Assembly: GCA_021229015.1 (NCBI GenBank)
Contig: CM037778.1
Coordinates: 15,629,504 to 15,693,503, forward strand
From: Solen grandis
Lineage: Eukaryota; Mollusca; Bivalvia; Adapedonta; Solenidae
Length of the DNA: 64,000 bases
Direction of reading: 5' to 3'
The notes beneath the pieces are model-generated. The model worked only from the letters and a program-made list of their open reading frames with translations. It was not told where the DNA came from and made no database searches. This document shows positions 55,163 to 64,000 of the stretch, in pieces. How positions within the stretch are numbered: position 1 is the stretch's first letter; every line of letters starts with the position of its first letter. The translations under genes were made by a program, and so were the position numbers.

Positions 55163-57240
55163 ACAAATATCAAACAAGCCTATTTACAGATTATTTTTTT
55201 GTATTACCGTCTTAAATAAGTATATTTCATAGAAAAAATACTGAACTATTTCTAGAGCGTACTAAATTTGTTGTGCGTCGGTCTTTCGCGCGCTTTTCCT
55301 CGGAAGTTCTGAAGACTGGAAATCTCGTTTTCCTTTCACCCTACCCCCGAATATCTTTTTTAAAGATATTTCTTGTTTTATATACATTTATACATGTATA
55401 TTATTTACAAAAGTCATTAAACAGTTCAAAGTAAAAAAAAGAAGTAAAGATTTTCCCTTTAATCTCTTCAAAATAAAGAATATTAAAAAAAATACTATTT
55501 TTAATGTTCGCCCTAGGTATCCTGGGGATTTATACGTGCTTAGCCAACATGATGAATTATTCAAAAGAAAACTTTTTTTTCAAATTAGTTGCATCAAAGT
55601 TATAATGACATGTGAGAAAACTTTTTTACAAAAAAACCCTTTGTCTATATGTACAATCGCAACTAGCTTGTATGATAATTGCGCTTTAGAGAGAATTTTT
55701 AACGGAGGTTTGGATTATATTTAATCAATTTGTACTAAACTGTAAAGCTTTTAAACAATGATTTACAAACGTTTGCTTATTTTTAAATTTTTAGTAGACT
55801 AATTTGATATATATAAGGGGTCACTCTCATTTTACCGAAAATATTTTTTTAAAAGGGGAAAAAAAACTTATCCGATTTTTTAATACATTTTATTGTTTCC
55901 TCTAGCATATTTAAATATTGTTTTAGATACATTATGAAAAAACCCCTAAGAATCCATTGAAGTTGGTGCATCTTTTTCTGAAAATCTTAAATAAAAGATG
56001 CATATTTTTCTGATAAAGATATTCAAAATATTACTTTTCTTATCAAGTTTTCCCAAACTAATTTCCGCTCTTATCATTGTGCTGGAAATACATTTTTAAA
56101 ATTTTCTGCTCGAAAAAAAATAATTTAAGAAAAGATTCAACTTTGAACAGTTTCAAAAAGGTTTCAATATTTCAGATTAAAATGTATTTAAATATGTACT
56201 GAATATTTCTTCAAAGTTCATACAAAGAACAGTTTCTTACTTAAAAAAAGCATTTTTTTTTTGTTCAAAATATTCTATTACTGACATTATATTGAAACCA
56301 TTACAAGTTTGAATCATTTTATAATAAAAACATAGACTAAAGTTTCTTCACTCTCTCAGTTTAAGTAATTTGTCCCGTTTTTCATGACTTTGATTTATCA
56401 TGACTTTAAAACTCCATGTTTTTTTTAAACCCGGTCTTGTGATAATGTTATCTATTTTCACATAAAAAGTTGAAAATTTGGGAATGTTTTATTTATTCCG
56501 ATTGCGGTTTTGATGGTCATTACTTTCTTCTTTACAAACGTTAAAGATAGTTTCGTTCAGCATTGATGTAAATCTTTGTGAAAAAAGAGAAATGAATGAT
56601 CATATTGATACGTATTAGCCCCAAGTGACTTTTAGTGAAAGCATTACATAACATAGAAAATTTTGTTACTTTAAAATTGGGGGATTTTCTATAATGCTAT
56701 TTTATCATATAAACCATTTTGTCAATGAGTTGATACAGCCATGCAATACTTATTTTATCTCATACATGTGTAATATCATCTCTCTCTTTCTCTGTTTATT
56801 GGCAAATCGGGATTATAATATCCTATGGTCTTCACAAACACATAACTATTAAATAGGCCACGGCAGGTTAAACAAACATACAAAAACAATATAAACATCA
56901 AACAAACAAACAAATAATAATAAAACCACACAACACACTATAAAAAAGTCTGCTACATTATAATATATGTCAAAATATTATTTAAAGTATTAGTAATGTA
57001 TGTAAAAACTTTATATAATTTTAATTTCATCAAATAGTACTACGCACCAAAAGTCGAGTGTATATTTATTCGCATTTGTAAAAACAAAGAAACTGATGAA
57101 AAAAAATTGGGCCTGATGGTTCCAGTAAATTCTACTCGGTTTTTTTTTTAGGTTTTTTTTTTAAGAATATTATGTTCTGTTTATGTCAAGTTATTCATAT
57201 TGGCTTAGGGGCAATACGAAACGATACAAATTTGAATCTG
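55163..57240. other. AT-rich, nothing recognised; quality falling
   Basis: No exon or repeat family recognised. Long A and T runs become frequent from about 55840. Confidence 0.4.
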
Positions 57241-57360
57241 CAGGTGAAAATCATTTTTATTTTATTTTTTATTTCTTTTAAATAATAATATATCAAAAAA
57301 AGTTTCGTGTCTATGACATAAAAATGGATTTAAATTTTATTTACATATGACTTTTTATTT

Positions 57361-57440
57361 TGTTTCTTTATGGGTTTTTAAAGCCCCGCCGACATTTTGG
57401 TCGTCTTTTTGAGGCTATGCTATTTATGGTACATCCGCAA
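57361..57440 (-). mobile_element. Corrupted family A SINE tail
   Basis: 'gtttctttatgggtttttaa' and GCCCCGCCGACATTTTGGTC align with the family A tail (GGGTTTAACGTCCCGACGAC, AGTATTTCAGTCATTTGGAG) seen at 43131-43190. Confidence 0.5.
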
Positions 57441-57449
57441 AAAAAAAAA

Positions 57450-57720
57450 AAATTAAAGTGTGCATTTATAATTTTTTAAATATTTCAATTTTTAAAAAAA
57501 ATTTCAAAATTTCAGTTTCATGGCAAATCCTTTTAAAATTTTCGCACATTATGTCTCGTGTGTTTTTGTCACGATCTCCCCAAAAATCTCCCATGTTTAA
57601 CGTGGTGGGAATATTTAAAATAAAAAAGTGCCTTTTTTCTTTTGAAATGGTTTTACTTTGATTTATGTTAAATTTTTCAAAACTTTCATTTAAAGTTTTT
57701 CCCAATATTTTGGTTGTTTA
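57450..57720. mobile_element. Corrupted copy of the 43.75-kb TA-flanked MITE
   Basis: Shares AAAGTGTGCA at the left, TTTTCGCACATTATGTCTCG, 'aacgtggtgggaata' and TTTTTTCTTTTGAAATGG at the right with 43751-44002, in the same orientation. Confidence 0.55.
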
Positions 57721-60599
57721 AAAAGTGACAATGGCGATTTTGCCATAGCTACTGCGTGCGAAAAAACGTTAAAGGGGATTAAAGCCGGGCTTAAAAAGTT
57801 ACCCGGAAGGGTTTTTTGTTTTTGCATTATCTTTTTTTCATGAAAAAATAAAGTACATTGTATTATTTTTTTTTGTGCCAAGGTTTGAATTGTTAAAAAA
57901 CATTGTTTTTACTTTAAAAAAATGTGATGCGAACGTTTTTGGCAACAAAAGGGGATGGAAACCCAATTTGTATAATAATTATATTTAAGGGAAAAATTTG
58001 GGGGTCCCCGATTAAATTGTCAATAATTTTTATTATAAATTATTTAAATTTTAATATTGCATTTGATAAAAAAATTTATTTGGGCGGGGGGAAAAATTAC
58101 TGCTTTGGGGGGAACCCTTTTTTATATTTTTCCCTGAATATCAAAAAACCTTAGTTTTATTTGGGTTTTTCAACAAAAAATCTATATATTAATAATTTAG
58201 TTTAAAAAAGAAAAATTCCTTTTTTAAAATTTCTGTTTGAAAATTATTTTTAAATTTTAAAATTAATAACGTTTTTTTAAAAATTTGGCAAAATAAAATC
58301 TGTTTCGGGGGACTCCAAAAAATGATTACTTAAACTGGGGAAAAAAACAGGATACCCCTGTTTATGTTAAAAAATATTTTCTTGTTTTACAAAAAGTATT
58401 ATGATAGTGAAAAAAAACGAGACTTATTGGCAGAGGGGAACTTTTCCCGGTTTTTTGAAAAAATTCACTGCCCGGCTGGGGGCGACTGGTAAAAAATACT
58501 TTCCCCCAGGGGAAAAAGGACCCCGATTCCCTCATTAATTATGTCATAGTTGTCTTTTGTCGCAATGCCGATTCGGGGATGAACAGTAAAAATGCAATAA
58601 AAAAATTACAATTTTTCGAAGGAATTTTCATGTTCCCAAAATTTTGTGTTGAAAAAAATGCGTACCCCAAAATATCAAAAAGACAACTACCCCGCTCCTT
58701 CCAAGACCATGGCTTTTGATTTGGGGGAAAAAACCAGATAAAATATCATTTATATATTTTTTTTTTGTTATTTTTTGTACAATTAGCGATTTTGTTTTTT
58801 AAGGGTTTAAAAATATATATTAAAGGGACTGATATACCGCCTGGAACAAAAAAAAAAAGAGAGACAAACATTTTTAATTATTTAAAATATGATGCCCGCA
58901 GAAAACTGAAGCGGGTTTAAAGCTCAAAGCCCATTAAGTTCTCGGTTTTTTCGCGTTGTAGTCAAAGGGCGTTTCACGTTCTGATTTTTTTATGTTTTTA
59001 ATTTTATCTTGGAAAAGGGAAGATTTCATAAATATTTTAATTATCCAAAAGTGTTTTTTTTTTTATTCTTATATTTTGATATTGTTTTTCTTAAAGGTAT
59101 CAAAAATTTTTAAAATTGGAAAATTTTCCTTTGGCTTGGGAAACAGGGGAAAATAACTTTATACCCTTTTTTAAATCCCGCCCAGAACCCTTTTCCCGTT
59201 CATTTTTAAACTTGTTGGTGTTATTTAAAAAATTTAAAGTTTCGTCCGGGGTGCTATATCGCAGAAAAAAGGGGTTCAATGTAATTAATCAAAAAGAGTT
59301 TTTAAATTTACATACACCGTGCATTTCTGCGAAAAGGGGAACAAAAAAACCATTTTCCCCATTCTATTACGATTATTAAATACAAAAGTTTTAAAAAGTG
59401 TTTACTTTTTTGGGGTAAATTTATTTAATTACGCTTTACTTTCGAACTGGTATGTAGGGTCGTATATAATATACGTTTTTTTTTAAAAAGTCCCTTATTT
59501 CGGAAAAAAGCACGTCAAAAAAGCGCCCTTTATGGCTGATTTTTATGTAATTTTTCAACCGCTTACTCCCGAATGTTTTTATGGAAAATGACATGGCATG
59601 CATGTTTTGCATTTATAACTGTTGTTTGCTTTCGCATTTGAAATGTTTGGTATTTAGCGTTTGGGTTTTTAAAATCCGGATTTTGATACCCAAATTAAAT
59701 TTTTCACATTTTTTATTTAAAAACCCTTTCTCCCCAAAAAAGCAATGAGGAAAATAGACAAAAATTACAAAAACATGCAACAGTATCATTTTAAATGCGT
59801 TGGGAAAGTGAGCGGCTGTAATATTTACATAAATAGGGAAATTTTCCCATGGGTTCTATGTTTATCCCAACATTTTGTGTCATGTTAAAATTTAAGTTAT
59901 CATTAATTTTTTTAGATATACAATAATTGATGTGTCGCCCTTTTTTTGGGAAAGTAGAGATACCTCGTTTTTAGGCGGGAAAAACCCTTTCCCCTTATTA
60001 CTTTACTATCATATCAAAACATATCTTTTCATTTCTGCTCGATCTGACCCTTTTAAAAACAACCCTTTTTTATAGTAAAATGAAAAATTTAAAATTTTTC
60101 TTTTTTTAATTTTTAAGTTCCCGGTTTTTACTTTTCCGACCCCAATGTCTGAACACTTTTGGCCCGGAAAATTGGGCCCAAAAATGTCTGCTTACTTAAA
60201 TAGTCCGGGATTTGGTGAAAAAATTTATCCCCGAGGCGTTTCGTTTCCTGTTCTATACATCTTTTAATAAATTCTTTTGTCTTATTATAGAAAAACCGTT
60301 TCAGTGTTATTTTCCCGTGTGAAAAAACACAACACGACGGGCCCTTTCCCATTTTTCTTGTTTAGCAAATAAGTAACCATACTTAAAAATTACAAAAAAT
60401 TTTTGGTTTTGACCTTTTTTTTTCAGAATTTTCTTTGATTTGACGGGGTTCTAGGACATGTTCCTTTAAGATAAGAAACGTGTTATTATGATTTATAATC
60501 CCAAAAATTTTGTGTTTAAAATGTGTAAAATTTTTTTTAATAACAATTCTTGAAAAGGGCTGAATAAAGTTTAGAAATTTTTATGAAACTAAAATTCGA

Positions 60600-60745
60600 A
60601 AAAAAAATTAATATTTTTTGTGTGAGAGAGAGCGCCGCAGGGTATTTGGAAAAAACCCCCCAAAAAAAATATTAAAATTTTTGTATGAGAGAGGGGCGGG
60701 GGACTTGTATTTGAAAATTTTCCCGCCAAAAAAATATTTTTTTGG
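60600..60745. repeat. Two-copy tandem repeat of about 70 bp
   Basis: 'tgtgagagagagcgccgcag' and 'tatgagagaggggcggggga', each followed by 'tatttg', A/C runs and an AT stretch. Confidence 0.5.
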
Positions 60746-60889
60746 GGGGAAATGGGAATGAGGCATAAATAAATTTTTAATATCTCTCTCACCATCCTTG
60801 TGCTTAAAGAATTTTAAATTTTGTGAATGTCCGCCCCTTTTTTGAAATCTCGGGTTTTTTTATATGCACCGGAAAGGGGTCATAAAATT

Positions 60890-61750
60890 TTTTCGTCATC
60901 TTCTCCGTTGTCCGTCCCTCCGTAGTACTACTATAATGTCTTTTATGCGCATGAAACGGCCATTTTCCGGATCTTTTCAGTACTTAAATCAAAAGTCATT
61001 TCTATAATGGGTAGTTTTTCTTTAAGCGGCAATTTTTTCCCGTTTATTGATTTTTGCAGAGGGTTTTGTTTTCTTGAAATTAGTCTCTGTAGGGTGATTG
61101 AAAATTTCGCCTTGTGAACGCAAATCCTCCCACATTTCTGACAATTTCTTTTTAAAAAATTTTGGGCAATGTCATAAAATTTAAAGGTAGATGCCCCATG
61201 AAGCGGGCCCTTTCCGGTTCGTTGTTTTTTTCAAGAATTTTGTCTTGAAAATTGTTTCTGTTGTGATTGAAATTACAGTTTTGTGAACGCAACTTTTCTG
61301 AAGTTTTTAATGGTTTTTTTTTGAAACTTAGGGCAAATATTTATTCATTGAGGGGGCAGGAATTTTCTGGTTCATTGATTTTTTTAAGAGGGTTTTGTCC
61401 CCTTTAAACTTTGTCTTTTTATCGATTGATTTTGCAGTTTTGAATATGAAAACCCTCTAAATGTCTGAATGGATCTTTTTTAAAAACGGTTTAATGTTTA
61501 TTAAAATAATTTGGGAGATGTGCAGAAGCGGGGGGGTTTCGGATTCAGCGATTATTGCAAAAGTTAGGCCTTTTGAAACTTGGTTTTCTATAGCATATTT
61601 TTTGAGAAAAGCAACTCCTTAAATTTCTGAATTTGGGTCTTGATCGATGTCATTAATATAACAAGTAGAAGTAAATTTTAAAACAGGGATTATTTTGGTC
61701 CCCCGTGATTTTTGCAAGAGTTTTGCTAGGAGGGAAAAGGGATACATATT
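60890..61750 (+). repeat. Corrupted copy of the 5.7-kb Pearl-like element
   Basis: Starts GTCATCTTCTCCGTTGTCCG, repeats 'ataatgggtag', 'gtttattgatttttgcaga' and 'ccttgtgaacgcaa' at about 165-bp spacing, and ends with GTGATTTTTGCAAGAGTTTT plus 'gatacatattgggcactgcc'. Unit order and 3' end match 5700-6300, and it preserves the GTCCGTCC leader missing there. Confidence 0.65.
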
Positions 61751-63784
61751 GGGCACTGCCAATTTTACTTTCTTTCTTTCGGAAAATTCTATTTTTCTAA
61801 ATTTTTTTAAACTGCATTTGATTCTTTGAAAAGCAGTCTCATTGCTTGATTTTTCGGTCTCCGGAACCTTTATAACTCAGATTTCAGGGATACATGTCCC
61901 CCTTTTAAAAAAGGCCAAAAATTTTTTCTATTTAATTTCGTTTTTTTATTCCTTTTCTTCATATAAGTTTCCCGTTTAGAAAAGGTTTTTTTTTTAGTAT
62001 TTAAACCCCCTTATTTTAAAGGTTTTTTTTTTTTTTTTATTTTTTTTTTAAAAACCTACTAAATTTTTAAAATTGATATTTCTTCTGGTTCTTTTTTTAG
62101 TATCGGTATTTTTGTACGGGCCCGGATTTTTTAGATCCCGCCCCAGTATCTTAAAACGTTTTTAAAAAAATTATGACTCATTGAAGAAAAATAAGCAAAA
62201 AATGGGGACCCTTGATTGATGTTTATGGTTTTCAGGAAAAACAAATCGAAAAAAAAAGACTTTAAATTTCGTTTCCGGTCTGTCAAATTTTTTGGGCTGG
62301 GCGACGTCCACGTAGCCAAAGGATATATTTAGATTCTATAACATTTTTTCTCGGAAAAATAATGTAATCAGAATATTTTTTTCATGTTTTTGGTAAGTCG
62401 GGGGGTTCTTTCCCGGGGGGCCTTCGTGCTTTCGGGTCTTCCCCCACTGTATTTTGCTGGGCGTCGCTATATGATGAAATACGTCGAGGCGCGGTAATCT
62501 CAAATAGTTTAAGTCAAATAAAAATGTTTATTGGGTATCTTGTTTTGTAACTCCGGAAAAGGCGGGTATTGTTTGTTTTTATGTTTGTGGTTTTAAATTT
62601 TGGGAAAAATAGTTGTAAAGGTTTGGGGTACTATAACCTTTTCCGGGGTTTAAAATTTAATACCGAATTGACAGTTTTAGCAGAGTGTTTTTGGTATTTG
62701 TTTTTTTAAAAACTTTATTTTTTTAAATCAATTTGTGTCTATATTTTCAAAATAAAATACTGCCGCTTTTTAAGCTAGTTTATTTAATTGGGCAGCCCTC
62801 AAAAACTGTCGGTCCTTTGATTAAAATTTTTTTGGGGGCGTATATTGTGGTGGCTACGGAATCGTTTTTTTTTTTTTTTTGTTTTTTTTTGGGTTTTTTT
62901 TTTTTAAAAATTTAAAGTGGTGGGATTTTGGGTCGCTGGATTTTGTCGAGGAAATTTTTCCCCCCCCTTCCCTATTTACATGTATGACCATTTTTAAAAA
63001 TCCAAAATTTTTTGGGAAATTTTAAATTTTTAAAAAAAATGATAGCCCGTAAACAAAGGAGAAGTTTTTCCGTAAAATAAAAAAGTAAAATGAAAAAAAT
63101 AAATTATTTGGCCCCGGGGGCCCAAAAGGTGAGAAAATTCCCCCCCGGGCACCGGTTAGGTGTGGGTTCCCATCCGGTTATTTCATACCCCAAGGGGGTT
63201 TCATGGGGAATGGTATTATCTCCCTTTTTGGTTCAATGCCCGGATAAAGTGACAGGGTTTTGGGACAATGAAATTTTTATTGGTTTGATATGCAAATGAA
63301 TAAAACACTTTTAAAAGTGCATGTTTGAAAATGGTGAATTACTTAAGGAGGGACTTAAATTTTCAAGCAAAAGGATTTTTGTTATGTTTATATCAAAAGG
63401 AAGGGGGGATATTGCAGTTTTGGTTTTCTTTTTCTGTTTCATATTGACCAAAAAGGGCAAAAATGAAGGGAAAAATTTTTGGGGAGATTTATCTCAGCAA
63501 ACAAATATCCCCCTTGCTATGAAATAACCTTTGATCGTATTTAATTTTTCCCTTTCCCTTTCTTTCCTTCTTGGGTTTTTTTAAACAACTCTGTTTTTCT
63601 ATGGTAAAAAACTACGTGAAAGGGAAAATTTTTGTCTAGGATTTTAAAATTTGGGGATTTCTTTTAACAACAAAAATAGCACAGAGTGAAAAGTCTAGCC
63701 CGGGGGGATAGTGCCCCATCAAGTTTCAGCAAACGGGGAATTAAGTGAGTAGAAGTTTCTTTGCTTCCCCTTTTTTTCTTATGG

Positions 63785-63856
63785 AATTATTAGCGAGCGC
63801 AGCTCGAGACGGACCCAAGGCCCGCTGCGAAGCGAGCTTACGTTAACGCGTAGTTT
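63785..63856. other. Short CpG-rich motif cluster
   Basis: GCGAGCGCAGCTCGAGACGG and CCCGCTGCGAAGCGAGCTTA form locally inverted GAGCTGCGCTCGC-like pieces. No known element is assigned. Confidence 0.3.
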
Positions 63857-64000
63857 TACATTTTTTTTCAAAAAAAATAAAAGTTTGAAAATTTTGTCAG
63901 TCGCCCTTGAAAATTTTTCCACTGGAGAAACCCCTCTTGGATTATCTCCCTCGATAATTTTAAAATATGTGGTAGGTAAAAGAACAAGGGAAAAATCAGC

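Larger units (their letters stand above)
57241..64000. other. Poorly polished sequence with inflated homopolymers
   Basis: Runs of 3-10 identical bases, including G and C runs, occur at a rate not seen before 55 kb (for example around 58081-58120, 62870-62960 and 63110-63160). Repeat copies inside this zone are recognisable but corrupted in the same way. No gene can be called or excluded. Confidence 0.75.

Noticed and set aside
62733..63527. Plus-strand frames of 60-69 codons near the window end
   Set aside because: They lie in homopolymer-inflated sequence, so frames are unreliable and no domain is visible.

Overview
The window looks like intergenic and intronic nuclear DNA from an animal, most likely a bivalve mollusc. 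It is AT-rich and has GT-AG introns. It is dense in tRNA-derived SINEs, short inverted-repeat transposons and Pearl/CvA-like elements with a tandem core of about 150-170 bp, a repeat type described from bivalves. The species assignment is an inference. No operon, bacterial gene, CRISPR array or rRNA gene was seen. Nearly all longer open frames are artefacts of tandem repeats.

Layout. 1-3140: a 43-bp minisatellite split by a hAT transposon with a clean 8-bp target duplication. 3389-4935: an inverted-repeat element with TTA duplication. 5.3-9.8 kb: SINEs, a 21-bp minisatellite and tandem-core elements. 10.4-14.0 kb (+): three phase-consistent small exons of an unidentified acidic protein, with a possible terminal exon at 36.1 kb. 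12.7-28.2 kb: mostly tandem-core elements plus a piggyBac-like MITE. 29.6-31.6 kb: two 41-bp-type arrays. 32.3-36.8 kb: pogo-like, piggyBac-like and perfect-TIR elements. 38359-38458: 100-base assembly gap, followed by the 3' end of a decayed non-LTR retrotransposon. 39.7-47.1 kb: SINE heads, another tandem-core element, a TA-flanked MITE, microsatellites and two copies of a roughly 190-bp MITE.

48318-50474 (-): the best gene, two exons with perfect phase, encoding a cysteine-rich, glycosylated ectodomain followed by one membrane segment. It resembles the ectodomains of mollusc secretin/Methuselah-like receptors but stops after the first membrane segment.

51.5-55.2 kb: two CpG-rich arrays in opposite orientation. 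Each ends at its inner edge with ETS-like and NRF1-like motifs followed by a 5' splice donor. Between them lies a small exon encoding what looks like the start of a SAM domain. This is the most unusual structure in the window.

From about 57.2 kb to the end the sequence has excess homopolymers and looks like badly polished consensus, so coding absence there means little. Comparison with good copies of the same repeats inside this window supports that.
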